A DNA stretch of 64,000 nucleotides, from NCBI GenBank assembly GCA_947455205.1, contig CANGNF010000011.1, positions 1 to 64,000 on the forward strand, in the 5' to 3' direction. A program made the position numbers and the translations under genes. The notes under the pieces are model-generated. The model had not been told where the DNA came from. It made no database searches and saw nothing but the letters and a program-made list of their open reading frames with translations. Of this stretch, positions 24,825-34,121 are shown piece after piece. Numbering within the stretch: the first letter of the stretch is position 1; every line of letters begins with the position of its first letter. This DNA comes from Acetobacteraceae bacterium (lineage in GTDB: Bacteria > Pseudomonadota > Alphaproteobacteria > Acetobacterales > Acetobacteraceae).

Positions 24825-25781
24825 ATGGGCGAACTGCTCGGCTTCGGTGACTACAAATACGAGGCGGTGCCCGGCTGGGGCCGGCTGCCGGAAGGCTGGG
24901 ACTTCAAGGAGGTCGCCGCTGTCGCGGTGGACAGCCAGGACCGCGTCTACGCCTTCAGCCGCGGCGAGCATCCGGTCATCGTCTTCGACCGCGACGGCAA
25001 CTTCCTGAAGTCCTGGGGCGAGGGCGTGTTCAAGCGTGCCCACGGGCTGCACATGGCACCCGACGAGACGCTGTGGTGCACCGATGACGGCGACCACAGC
25101 GTGCGCCGCTGCACGCTGGACGGCCGTGTGCTGATGACGCTGGGCCTGCCCGGCACGGCGGCGCCGTACATGAGCGGCAAGCCCTTCAACCGCTGCACCC
25201 ATACCGCGCTGTCGCCGCAGGGCGATATCTACGTCTCGGACGGCTACGGCAACGCGCAGGTGCACAAGTACAACGCGCAGGGCAAGCATCTGTTCAGCTG
25301 GGGCGGCTCCGGCACCGATCCCGGGCAGTTCAACCTGCCGCACAACATCGTCTGCGACAGCGCCGGCCTGGTCTATGTGGCGGACCGGGAAAGCCATCGC
25401 GTGCAGATCTTCGATGGCGACGGCACCTACCTGCGGCAATGGAACAACCTGCACCGGCCGTGCTCGCTGTTCCTCGGCCAGGGCAAGTGTGCCTGCTGCT
25501 ACGTGGGTGAACTCGGCCCGGCGCTGCCGGTGAACATCAAGGCGCCCAACATCGGTCCGCGTGTCAGCGTGCTGGACATGGATGGCAAGCTGCTGTCCCG
25601 CTTCGGCGAGCTGGGTGAGGGCGAGGGCCAGTTCTACTCGCCGCACGGCCTGGCGGTGGACAGCCATGGCGACATCTATGTCGGTGAGGTCAGCTTCACC
25701 GCCTGGCCGCGCTATCACGACGGCAAGCCGACGCCACCCGGCGTGCGGTCCCTGCAGAAGTTCCGTCGCGTCAAAACCTGA
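24825..25781 (+). CDS. NHL-repeat protein, peptidyl-alpha-hydroxyglycine amidating-lyase-like
   Basis: This 318-residue six-bladed beta-propeller contains NHL-type repeats: VAAVAVDSQDRVYAFSRG, HGLHMAPDETLWCTDDGDH, TALSPQGDIYVSDGYGNAQVHKY, GQFNLPHNIVCDSAGLVYVADRESHRVQ and FYSPHGLAVDSHGDIYVGEV. This layout is commonly annotated as the PAL family, after the peptide-amidating lyase domain. No signal peptide is seen. In a catabolic cluster it more likely acts as a lactonase- or lyase-like enzyme than in peptide amidation, but that is inference. Its start is 14 bases after the molybdopterin gene. Confidence 0.8.
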   Translation: MGELLGFGDYKYEAVPGWGRLPEGWDFKEVAAVAVDSQDRVYAFSRGEHPVIVFDRDGNFLKSWGEGVFKRAHGLHMAPDETLWCTDDGDHSVRRCTLDGRVLMTLGLPGTAAPYMSGKPFNRCTHTALSPQGDIYVSDGYGNAQVHKYNAQGKHLFSWGGSGTDPGQFNLPHNIVCDSAGLVYVADRESHRVQIFDGDGTYLRQWNNLHRPCSLFLGQGKCACCYVGELGPALPVNIKAPNIGPRVSVLDMDGKLLSRFGELGEGEGQFYSPHGLAVDSHGDIYVGEVSFTAWPRYHDGKPTPPGVRSLQKFRRVKT

Positions 25782-25799
25782 ACCCGAAGGAGAGAGAAG

Positions 25800-26552
25800 A
25801 TGTCCGCAGTCCTGAAGCCCAGCATGACCGATGCCGAATGGCAGGCGCGTTGCGACCTGGCAGCGTTGTATCATGTCACCCAGCATCTCGGCTGGACCGA
25901 CCTGATCAACACCCACATGTCGGTCCGCGTGCCCGGTGAGCCCGAGCATTTCCTCATCAACCTGTATGGCGAGATGTTCGACGAGATCACCGCGTCCTCG
26001 CTGGTGAAGATGGACCTGGAAGGCAATGTCATCGGCGACCAGGGCAAGTTCAACGCCGCCGGCTTCACCATCCACAGCGGCATCTACAAGGCGCGCCCGG
26101 ACGCCAACTGCGTCATGCACACGCATACCCGCGCGGGCGCCGGGCTCTCCACCATCCGCAATGGCCTGCGCCCGATCAGCCAGGACGCGCTGCATGTGCT
26201 GGATGACGTGATCTACCACGACTACGGCGTGCCGGCCTCGAAGGAGGAATGCGAGGAGCTCGGCCGTTCCTGCGCCACCGGCAGCTGCGTGGTGCTGCTG
26301 AACCACGGCCTGCTGACGCTGGGCCACACCGTGCATGGCGCGCTGATGCGGCTCTACATGCTGGAACGCGCCTGCGAGGTGGAGATCATCGCCCGCCAGC
26401 TGGGCGAGCCGCCGGTGATGGTGCAGGACTACATCATCGAACGCGCGGCCAAGCGCATGAAGGCGATGCGCCTGACCGACGACTACGGCCGCATGGAATG
26501 GGACGGCCTGGTGCGTCAGGTGGACCGCAAGGGCTTCAACTACCGCCGCTAG
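25800..26552 (+). CDS. Class II aldolase/adducin family protein
   Basis: This 250-residue protein has the zinc-binding pattern of class II aldolases: H-T-H in NCVMHTHTRAGAG, the DDVIYHDYG segment, and NHG in VVLLNHGLLTLG. The N-terminal LAALYHVTQHLGWTDLINTHMSVRVPG is also characteristic. Relatives include fuculose-phosphate aldolases and decarboxylating enzymes acting on hydroxy-acids. A strong GGAGAGAG precedes the ATG. It follows the NHL gene by 18 bases, consistent with one transcript. Confidence 0.88.
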   Translation: MSAVLKPSMTDAEWQARCDLAALYHVTQHLGWTDLINTHMSVRVPGEPEHFLINLYGEMFDEITASSLVKMDLEGNVIGDQGKFNAAGFTIHSGIYKARPDANCVMHTHTRAGAGLSTIRNGLRPISQDALHVLDDVIYHDYGVPASKEECEELGRSCATGSCVVLLNHGLLTLGHTVHGALMRLYMLERACEVEIIARQLGEPPVMVQDYIIERAAKRMKAMRLTDDYGRMEWDGLVRQVDRKGFNYRR

Positions 26553-26565
26553 GCTGTGTTTGAGC

Positions 26566-26621
26566 GAGCCTGCGCGGAGCAGGCTCAGCAGGCGAAAAGG
26601 CCGGAGCGGTCACGCTCCGGC
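26566..26621 (+). repeat. Two consecutive perfect hairpins inside the catabolic operon
   Basis: GAGCCTGC/GCAGGCTC (26566-26573 and 26579-26586, 5-base loop) is followed by GCCGGAGCG/CGCTCCGGC (26600-26608 and 26613-26621, 4-base loop). They lie between the aldolase stop and the amidohydrolase ribosome-binding site. No T-tract follows, so they are better candidates for mRNA processing or stability elements than for a terminator. Confidence 0.5.
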
Positions 26622-26644
26622 GCGTGCGTGAGGGGGAACGACCA

Positions 26645-27466
26645 ATGAAGATCATCGACGCCCAGGTGCATATCTGGGGCAGCGGCACGCCGAGTGGCCA
26701 TCACCGCCAGGTGCCCGTGTTCAGCGTGGAGGAGTTGCTGGCCGAGATGGACGCCGCCGGCATCGACGGCGCGCTGATCCACCCGCCGCAGAGCTGGGAC
26801 CCCGGCGCCAACGCCATCGCCGAACACGCCGCCTGGCGTTACCCGCAGCGCTTCGCGGTCCTGGGCCAGGTGGACCTGCTGACGCCGGAGCCGAGCCGCG
26901 CGCTGCTGGCCAACTGGCGCGGCCGCCCGGGGCAGAAGGGGCTGCGCTTCCCGCTGGTCCGCGCCGACCAGCGCGACTGGTACAAGGACGGCACCATGGA
27001 CTGGCTTTGGCCGGAAGCCGAGCGGCTCGGCCTGCCCGTCGCCACCATGGCCGGGCGCTTCCTGACCGAGTTCGGCGAGATCGCGCGGCGCCACCCTGGC
27101 CTCAAGCTCATCATCGACCATTGCGGCCTGGTGCGGGAAGCGCAGGACAGCGCCGCCTTCGGCCGGCTTGAAGAGCTTTGCGAGCTGGCCAAGCTGCCCA
27201 ACGTGGCCATCAAGGCCACCGGCGCACCGGGCTATTCGACGCAGGGCTACCCCTACCGCAACCTGCATGAAGGGCTGCATCGCATCTTCGACGCCTATGG
27301 CCCGCATCGGTTCTTCTGGGGCACGGACATCACCCGCATGCCCTGCAGTTGGAAGCAATGCGTGACCATGTTCACCGAGGAGCTGCCCTGGCTGCGCGGC
27401 AACGACCTTGAGCTGGTGATGGGCCGCGCCGTCTGCGACTGGATCGGTTGGGAGTTCCCGGCATGA
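26645..27466 (+). CDS. Amidohydrolase family protein (amidohydrolase_2 type)
   Basis: This 273-residue metal-dependent TIM-barrel hydrolase starts with IIDAQVHIWG, the H-x-W/H entry motif. It continues with the GLRFPLVRADQRDW, HPGLKLIIDHCGL and HRFFWGTDITRM blocks expected for this group (2-pyrone-4,6-dicarboxylate lactonase and carboxymuconolactone-type relatives). ATG at 26645 was chosen because GAGGGGG stands 8 bases upstream. The stop overlaps the next gene's start (ATGA), a sign of coupled translation. It probably hydrolyses or decarboxylates a ring-derived intermediate. Confidence 0.85.
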   Translation: MKIIDAQVHIWGSGTPSGHHRQVPVFSVEELLAEMDAAGIDGALIHPPQSWDPGANAIAEHAAWRYPQRFAVLGQVDLLTPEPSRALLANWRGRPGQKGLRFPLVRADQRDWYKDGTMDWLWPEAERLGLPVATMAGRFLTEFGEIARRHPGLKLIIDHCGLVREAQDSAAFGRLEELCELAKLPNVAIKATGAPGYSTQGYPYRNLHEGLHRIFDAYGPHRFFWGTDITRMPCSWKQCVTMFTEELPWLRGNDLELVMGRAVCDWIGWEFPA

Positions 27467-28452
27467 AGGTCGGCCTGTTCATCAACACGCAATTCCCGGA
27501 AGGCGACAGCCTGCGCGACCGCCTGCCACTGATGCAGGAACAGGTCCGCACGGCGCGGGATGCCGGCTTCGCCTCGCTGTGGTTCCCCGACCACTATTTG
27601 ATCGGCCCGATCCAGATGCCGCAGCCGATGCTGCTGGCCACCTGGCTGCTGCGCGAGGCCGAGGGCATGGTCATCGGCCCCAACATCCGGATATTGCCGC
27701 TGCTGGCGCCGGCGCTGGTGGCGGAGGAAGCGGCGACGCTCGACCTGCTGTCCGGCGGCAAGTACGTGCTGGGCGTCGGCCTGGGCTACCGGAAGGAGGA
27801 ATTCACCGCCTTCAACGTGCCGATCAGTGAACGCGCCAGCCGCTTCGCCGAAAGCATTCCGCTGATCCGCCGGCTGTTCACCGAGAAGTCGGTGAGCCAC
27901 CAGGGCAAGCACTACACGCTGGACAATGTCAGCCTGTCCTGCCCGCCGGTCACGCCGGGGGGACCGCCGATCTATGTCGCGGCCATGGTGGATGCGGCGG
28001 TGAAGCGCGCGGCGCGTATCGGCGATGCCTGGCTGATCGTGAACTCCGCAGATATCGCCACCATCAAGGCCCAGATGGCGGTCTACCGCGCCGCCTGCAC
28101 CGAGGCGGGGCGGACGCCGCTGGAATACCCGATCGCGCGCGAATGCTATGTGGGCACCAGCCACGCCACGGCGTACGAGGAATGCCGGCAGGCGCTGCAC
28201 TACAAATACGCCGCCTATGCCAGCTGGGGGCTGACCAAGCAGAGCAGCGACCTGGAGATGTTCGGCATGCCGTTCGAGGAATTCGTGAAGGACCGCTTCA
28301 TCATCGGCGACAAGGTCAGCGTGAAGGAGGAAGTCGCCCGCTACCGCGAGGAGCTGGGCGTGGACCACTTCATCATGCGGGTGCAATGGCCGGGGCTGGA
28401 GCAGGACAAGGTGCTGGCCAGCATCCGCCGCCTGGGTGACATTTTTGCCTGA
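27463..28452 (+). CDS. LLM-class flavin-dependent oxidoreductase
   Basis: This 329-residue luciferase-like TIM barrel has the segments DAGFASLWFPDHYLIG, IGPNIRILPLLAPALVAEEAATLDLLSGGKYVLGVGLGYRKEEF and CPPVTPGGPPIYVAAMVDAAVKRAARIGDAWL. It overlaps the upstream amidohydrolase stop by 4 bases. Together with the next gene it may form a two-enzyme or heteromeric monooxygenase. A flavin reductase partner was not seen in the window. Confidence 0.88.
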   Translation: MKVGLFINTQFPEGDSLRDRLPLMQEQVRTARDAGFASLWFPDHYLIGPIQMPQPMLLATWLLREAEGMVIGPNIRILPLLAPALVAEEAATLDLLSGGKYVLGVGLGYRKEEFTAFNVPISERASRFAESIPLIRRLFTEKSVSHQGKHYTLDNVSLSCPPVTPGGPPIYVAAMVDAAVKRAARIGDAWLIVNSADIATIKAQMAVYRAACTEAGRTPLEYPIARECYVGTSHATAYEECRQALHYKYAAYASWGLTKQSSDLEMFGMPFEEFVKDRFIIGDKVSVKEEVARYREELGVDHFIMRVQWPGLEQDKVLASIRRLGDIFA

Positions 28453-28461
28453 GGGCCCCAC

Positions 28462-29472
<1,011 letters not shown>

Positions 29473-29489
29473 GCCGGTATCTTCCGGGC

Positions 29490-29542
29490 CCAGGGCAATA
29501 TCCGTTGGGCTGTTTCAGCCGAACGGATATTGCCCTGGTTTT
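29490..29542 (+). terminator. Long near-perfect hairpin terminator after the LLM gene
   Basis: The arms CCAGGGCAATATCCGTT (29490-29506) and AACGGATATTGCCCTGG (29522-29538) are perfectly complementary. After one mismatch the stem continues as GGCTG/CAGCC around a TTT loop. TTTT follows at 29539-29542. This 22-pair stem with a T-run looks like an intrinsic terminator, lying 30 bases before the next start codon. Confidence 0.75.
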
Positions 29543-29571
29543 GTGGTCGCTTCGGGCAAGGGAGACGCGCC

Positions 29572-30738
29572 GTGGGGTTCAGCCGCACCGCCGAACAGCA
29601 GGAAATCCGCGCGCAGACGCTGCGCATCTGTGCCGATTTCGGCGATGACTACTGGTTGAAGCGCGACCGCGACGCCGTCTTCCCCGAGGAGTTCTTCCGC
29701 GCCATGGCGGATGGCGGCTGGCTGGGCGTGGCCATGCCGCAGGAATATGGCGGCGCCGGTCTCGGCATCACCGAAGCCGCTGTCATGATGCAGGCGGTGG
29801 CGGAATCCGGCGCCTGCATGTCCGGTGCCTCGGCCATCCATATGAACATCTTCGGCCTCAACCCGGTCGTCGTCTTCGGCACCGAGGCGCAGAAGCGCCG
29901 CATGTTGCCGCCGCTGATCGCCGGCACCGACAAGGCCTGCTTCGGCGTCACCGAACCCAATGTCGGCCTGAACACGACGGAGCTGAAGACCCGGGCGGAG
30001 CGCGTCGGCGACCGCTATGTGGTGAATGGGCAGAAGATGTGGATCTCCACCGCCCAGGTGGCGACGAAGATCCTGCTGCTGGCGCGCACCACGCCGCTGG
30101 ACCAGGTGCGCAAGAAGACCGACGGCCTGTCGCTGTTCTACACCACGCTGGACCGCAGCAAGGTGGAGGTGCGGCTGATCGAGAAGATGGGCCGCCACGC
30201 CGTGGATTCGAACATGCTGTTCTTCGACGGGCTGGAGATTCCGGAGGAGGATCGCATCGGCGAGGAAGGCAAGGGCTTCCGCTACATCCTGCACGGCATG
30301 AACCCGGAACGCATCCTGATCGCCGCCGAAGCGGTGGGCATCGGCCGCGCCGCGCTGGCCAAGGCCAGCAACTATGCCAAGGAGCGCATCGTCTTCGGCC
30401 GGCCGATCGGGCAGAACCAGGGCATCCAGCATCCCCTCGCGCGCTGCTGGGCGCATCTGGAAGCCGCCGACCTGATGACCTTCAAGGCCGCCGAGCTGTA
30501 CGACCAGGGGCAGGAATGCGGCGCCGAGGCCAATGCGGCGAAGTATCTGGCCGGAGAGGCCGGCTTCACCGCCGCCGAGACCGCCGTGATGACCCATGGC
30601 GGCATGGGCTACGCGCAGGAATACCACGTGGAACGCTATCTGCGGGAAAGCCTGATCCCGCGCATCGCGCCGGTTTCGCGCGAACTCATCCTGAGCCACA
30701 TCGCCGAGCGGGTGCTGGGGTTGGCGAAGAGCTATTAG
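29572..30738 (+). CDS. Acyl-CoA dehydrogenase family protein
   Basis: This 388-residue flavoenzyme shows the usual N-terminal helical domain (FPEEFFRAMADGGWLGVAMPQEYGGAGLG), the beta-barrel motif FGVTEPNVGLNTTELKTRAE with GQKMWISTA, and the C-terminal domain (RILIAAEAVGIGRAALAKASNYAKER, THGGMGYAQEYHVERYLRES). It probably dehydrogenates a CoA thioester in the same catabolic pathway. The GTG at 29572 follows GGGAG. The terminator just upstream implies its own promoter or regulated read-through. Confidence 0.9.
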   Translation: MGFSRTAEQQEIRAQTLRICADFGDDYWLKRDRDAVFPEEFFRAMADGGWLGVAMPQEYGGAGLGITEAAVMMQAVAESGACMSGASAIHMNIFGLNPVVVFGTEAQKRRMLPPLIAGTDKACFGVTEPNVGLNTTELKTRAERVGDRYVVNGQKMWISTAQVATKILLLARTTPLDQVRKKTDGLSLFYTTLDRSKVEVRLIEKMGRHAVDSNMLFFDGLEIPEEDRIGEEGKGFRYILHGMNPERILIAAEAVGIGRAALAKASNYAKERIVFGRPIGQNQGIQHPLARCWAHLEAADLMTFKAAELYDQGQECGAEANAAKYLAGEAGFTAAETAVMTHGGMGYAQEYHVERYLRESLIPRIAPVSRELILSHIAERVLGLAKSY

Positions 30739-30764
30739 CTTCGGCAGCCCGCAGCTAGCCAAGG

Positions 30765-30788
30765 TCGGGGAGAAGGTATTCTCCCCGA
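30765..30788. terminator. Hairpin after the acyl-CoA dehydrogenase gene
   Basis: TCGGGGAGAA (30765-30774) pairs perfectly with TTCTCCCCGA (30779-30788) around GGTA. A T5 tract follows about 12 bases later (30801-30805). A second hairpin (GGAGGAAA/TTTCCTCC, 30835-30855) stands before the convergent reductase gene. Together they probably separate the two converging transcripts. Confidence 0.5.
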
Positions 30789-30875
30789 ACCCCTCATCTA
30801 TTTTTGCTTACAAGAAAGCATCGGTGAGGTTTGCGGAGGAAATGCCGTTTCCTCCCCAAGCTTGCGCGGCCCGCT

Positions 30876-31892
30876 TCAGCCGCCGCTGACGCCCTTGCTG
30901 GTGCTGTACTCGAAGTGCAGCGCCTGGCCGGGGAAGACGCGGGGGTGAATGGCATGCGCCGCCATCGCCGCCTCGCTGAAGCCCTGCAGGATCAGCTTCA
31001 GCTTGCCGGGATAGGTGGCGATATCGCCGATGGCGTGGACGCCCGGGATATTGGTCTCGCAGGTCGCCGGATTGACAGCCACATGGCTGTGCGACAGGCC
31101 CAGCCCCCATTCGGCAATCGGGCCGAGTTCCATCGACAGCCCGAAGAAGGCCAGCAGGTGGTCGGCTGGCACGGTCTTCACCTCGCCCTTCAGCGTGGCC
31201 AGCTGCACGCCGGTCAGCGTGGTGCCGTCGCCTTCCAGCCCGTGCAGCTGGTAGGGGATGGCCATCTCCACCTCGCCCTTCGCCGCCGCCGCTTCCAGCT
31301 GGGCCGCGGTTTCCGGCGCGGCGCGGAACTTCGGCCGGCGATGCACCACCGTCACCTTCGCCGCCACCTGCTTCAGCGACAGCGCCCAATCCACCGCCGA
31401 ATCGCCACCGCCGGCGATGACCACGCGCTTGCCGCGAAAATCCTCGCGCCGCGCCACCAGGTAGCGCACGCCGCCGCCGGCCTCGTAGCCCGGCAGTCCC
31501 TCCAGGGGCGGGCGGTTGGGGCCGAAGGCGCCAGCGCCGGCGGCGATGATCACCGCCTTGGCCGTCACCCTATCCCCGGCTGAGGTGGTCAGGGTGAAGC
31601 CGCCGTCATGCGGCACCAGCGTCTCCACCCGGCGGCCCAGCAGGTACAGCGGCAGGAAGGGCGCCGCCTGCTTCTCCAGCGCCGCCACCAGGTCGCCCGC
31701 TTCAATCGAAGGGTGGGCGGGAATGTCGAAGATCGGCTTTTCCGGGTACAGCGCGCTGCATTGGCCGCCGATCGCGTCCAGCGCGTCGATCACCACGGCC
31801 TTCATCTTCAGCATGCCGCATTCGAACACGGCGAACAGCCCGGCCGGCCCGGCGCCGATGATGGCGACATCCGTCTCAACAATCGCGGTCAT
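30876..31892 (-). CDS. Ferredoxin-NADP reductase, type 2 (thioredoxin-reductase-like)
   Basis: This 338-residue FAD/NAD(P)H enzyme has the FAD-binding GxGxxG in DVAIIGAGPAGLFAVFECG, the NADPH-binding motif VVIAGGGDSAVDWALSL, and the ATG motif region VHAIGDIATYPGKLKLILQGFSEA. The CxxC redox pair of true thioredoxin reductases is missing; instead it has IGGQCSALYPEKPIFDIPAHPSI, the hallmark of type 2 ferredoxin/flavodoxin-NADP reductases. It is transcribed divergently from tsaE across 89 bp. It supplies or withdraws electrons from ferredoxin-dependent enzymes. Confidence 0.9.
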   Translation of the reverse strand: MTAIVETDVAIIGAGPAGLFAVFECGMLKMKAVVIDALDAIGGQCSALYPEKPIFDIPAHPSIEAGDLVAALEKQAAPFLPLYLLGRRVETLVPHDGGFTLTTSAGDRVTAKAVIIAAGAGAFGPNRPPLEGLPGYEAGGGVRYLVARREDFRGKRVVIAGGGDSAVDWALSLKQVAAKVTVVHRRPKFRAAPETAAQLEAAAAKGEVEMAIPYQLHGLEGDGTTLTGVQLATLKGEVKTVPADHLLAFFGLSMELGPIAEWGLGLSHSHVAVNPATCETNIPGVHAIGDIATYPGKLKLILQGFSEAAMAAHAIHPRVFPGQALHFEYSTSKGVSGG

Positions 31893-31981
31893 GGCGGCGC
31901 AATCCCACTTCCCTGGCCAAGGCCCGGCGTCATAAGGGGAATGCGCCCGGCCACCAAGGCCGAAGCGGCCGTGGAGACGCA

Positions 31982-32413
31982 ATGACCCTGGACCTGCCCG
32001 ACCTGGCAGCCACCGAAGCCCTGGCCGCCCGCCTGGCCGCCCAGGCCCGGCCGGGCGATGCGGTGCTGCTGCATGGCCCGCTGGGCGCCGGCAAATCCGC
32101 CTTCGCCCGCGCCTTCCTGCGCGCCTGGGCCGGCGACCCGCGCCTGGAAGTGCCCAGCCCCAGCTTCACGCTGGTGCAGGCGTATGAGCGCGCCGACGGA
32201 ACCACCGCCTGGCATTTCGACCTCTACCGCCTCTCCGGCCCGGCCGAGGTGCCCGAGCTGGGCTGGGACGAAGCCCGCCAAGGCATCGCCCTGGTGGAAT
32301 GGCCAGACCGCCTGGGCCACCTGGCGCCCGCCGACGCCCTGACCCTGACCCTGGCCCAGGGCGCCACCGACGATGCCCGCGTGGCCGAACTGCACGGCTG
32401 GGCCGACCGCTGA
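31982..32413 (+). CDS. tsaE: tRNA threonylcarbamoyladenosine biosynthesis ATPase TsaE
   Basis: This 143-residue P-loop protein works with TsaB and TsaD to make the t6A37 modification. The Walker A sequence GPLGAGKS is at residues 32-39. The family motifs SPSFTLVQAYE, HFDLYRL and GIALVEWPDRLG are all present. It overlaps the following amgK gene by one base (TGATG). This tsaE-amgK-murU order is common in alphaproteobacteria. Confidence 0.95.
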   Translation: MTLDLPDLAATEALAARLAAQARPGDAVLLHGPLGAGKSAFARAFLRAWAGDPRLEVPSPSFTLVQAYERADGTTAWHFDLYRLSGPAEVPELGWDEARQGIALVEWPDRLGHLAPADALTLTLAQGATDDARVAELHGWADR

Positions 32414-33396
32414 TGAACCCGCACGACTTCCTCCGCGCCGAAGGCTTCGGCGCCGCCACGCTGCACCCGCTGCCGGCCGATGCCAGCTTCCGCCGCTACA
32501 CCCGCCTGATCGGCGGCCCGCGCCCGGCGCTGCTGATGGAAGCGCCGCCGCCGGAGGACACCCGCCCCTTCATCCGCATCGCCCAGCACCTGCTGGCCAA
32601 CGGCCTCTCGGCGCCCGAGATCATCGCCGCCAACAAGACCGCGGGCCTGCTGCTGCTGGAGGATTTCGGCCCCCATACCCTGGCGCAGCAGCTGGACGCC
32701 GGCGCCGACCCGGTCCCCCTCTATGCCGAAGCCGCCGAGGCGCTGGCCCGGCTGCACAGCGTGGCCCCACCCCCCGGCCTGCCGGCCTGGGACGCCGCCG
32801 CCATGGCGAAGGCAACCGCCGCCACCTTCCTCGACTGGTGGTGGCCCGCCAGCTTCGGCGCCCCCGCCAGCGACGCCGTGCGCGAGGAACTGGCCACGGC
32901 CCTGCACGACATGCTGGCCCCCTTCGCCGCCCAGGGCTTCGTCCACCGCGACTACTTCCCCGCCAACCTGATGCGCCTGCCCGGCCGCGACGGCGCCCGG
33001 CGCGTGGGCATCCTGGACTTCCAGGACGCCGCGCTGGGCCACCCCGCCTACGACCTGGTCTCCCTGGTGGAGGACGCCCGCCGCGACGTGGCGCCGGAAG
33101 CCAGGCGCGCCGCGGTGGCGGCCTATCTGCGGCACCGCCCCGGCACCTCCCCCAACGAACTGCTGGCCGGCCTGGCCGCGCACGGCGCCCAGCGCCACCT
33201 GCGCGTGGCGGCGCTGTGGGTGCGCCTGGCGCGCCGAGACGCCAAGCCCGGCTACCTCATCCACGGCCCGCGCTGCTGGCGGCTGCTGGCGCGCTCGCTC
33301 TCCCACCCCGTCTGCGGACCGCTGGTCGAGTTCCTGGACGCTCACGTGCCGGACGACCGGCGCGGCAACCCCCCCTCATCGCCGGAGGCGACGTGA
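32413..33396 (+). CDS. amgK: AmgK-type N-acetylmuramate/N-acetylglucosamine kinase
   Basis: This 327-residue aminoglycoside-phosphotransferase-fold kinase has the catalytic loop FVHRDYFPANLM (His178, Asp180, Asn185) and the metal-binding ILDFQDA. In the AmgK-MurU route, AmgK phosphorylates the anomeric carbon of MurNAc recovered from the cell wall, and MurU converts it to UDP-MurNAc, bypassing the fosfomycin-sensitive MurA step. Location directly before a MurU-like nucleotidyltransferase supports this. The gene overlaps both neighbours by a few bases. Confidence 0.88.
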   Translation: MNPHDFLRAEGFGAATLHPLPADASFRRYTRLIGGPRPALLMEAPPPEDTRPFIRIAQHLLANGLSAPEIIAANKTAGLLLLEDFGPHTLAQQLDAGADPVPLYAEAAEALARLHSVAPPPGLPAWDAAAMAKATAATFLDWWWPASFGAPASDAVREELATALHDMLAPFAAQGFVHRDYFPANLMRLPGRDGARRVGILDFQDAALGHPAYDLVSLVEDARRDVAPEARRAAVAAYLRHRPGTSPNELLAGLAAHGAQRHLRVAALWVRLARRDAKPGYLIHGPRCWRLLARSLSHPVCGPLVEFLDAHVPDDRRGNPPSSPEAT

Positions 33397-34121
33397 CACC
33401 CCTGACCCATGGCATGGTGCTGGCGGCGGGCCTCGGCCAGCGCATGCGGCCGCTGACCGAAAACACCGCCAAGCCGCTGCTGATGCTGCACGGGCGCAGC
33501 CTGCTGAACCGCGCGCTGGACCGCTTTGCCGCCGCCGGCGTGAACAAGGTGGTGGTGAACGCGCATTGGCACGCCCAGCAGGTGGCCGCCGCCGTGGCCG
33601 CCCGCTCCGACCTTCAGCTCAGCCTGCAGCATGAGCACGACCTGCTGGAGACCGGCGGCGGCGTGACCATGGCGCTGCCGAAGCTGGGCACCAGGCCCTT
33701 CGTGGTGGCGAATGGCGACAGCGTGTGGCTGGACGGCCCGACCCCGGTGCTGGAACGCCTGGGCGCGACCTTCGATGACGAAAGCATGGACGCGCTGCTG
33801 CTGGTGGTGCGCAGCGCGCAGGTGGATGGCGAGGTCGGCCGCGGCGACTTTTTGTTGGATCCGCTGGGCCGCGCCCGCCGGCCGAAGGAACGCGAGCTGG
33901 CGCCGTACATCTTTGCCGGGGTGCAGGTGCTGTCGCCCCGGCTGTTCGCGGCGGCGCCGGCCGGGGCCTTCAGCCTGAACCGGCTTTATGACCAGGCCAT
34001 CGAGGCCGGGCGGCTCTACGCCCTGGTGCATGACGGGGTGTGGTTTCACCTCTCGACCCCCGCCGACCTGGCGCGGGCCGAGGCGGCGATGGCGGCGGGG
34101 TTGGTGAAGGCGACGTTTTAG
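33393..34121 (+). CDS. murU: MurU-type N-acetylmuramate-1-phosphate uridylyltransferase
   Basis: This 242-residue sugar nucleotidyltransferase opens with MVLAAGLGQRMRPLTENTAKPLL, the nucleotide-binding signature with its conserved Arg and Lys. ETGGGVTMALP, VVANGDSVW and YIFAGVQVL follow. The GTG at 33393 overlaps the amgK stop (GTGA) and follows GGAGG. It should make UDP-MurNAc from MurNAc-1-phosphate in cell-wall recycling. General glucose- or mannose-1-phosphate transferases look similar, but the amgK neighbour favours MurU. Confidence 0.88.
   Translation: MTPLTHGMVLAAGLGQRMRPLTENTAKPLLMLHGRSLLNRALDRFAAAGVNKVVVNAHWHAQQVAAAVAARSDLQLSLQHEHDLLETGGGVTMALPKLGTRPFVVANGDSVWLDGPTPVLERLGATFDDESMDALLLVVRSAQVDGEVGRGDFLLDPLGRARRPKERELAPYIFAGVQVLSPRLFAAAPAGAFSLNRLYDQAIEAGRLYALVHDGVWFHLSTPADLARAEAAMAAGLVKATF

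Noticed and set aside
31892-31982. Thioredoxin reductase identity for the gene at 30876-31892
   Set aside because: The redox CxxC motif of thioredoxin reductase is absent. The sequence has the type 2 ferredoxin-NADP reductase signature instead.
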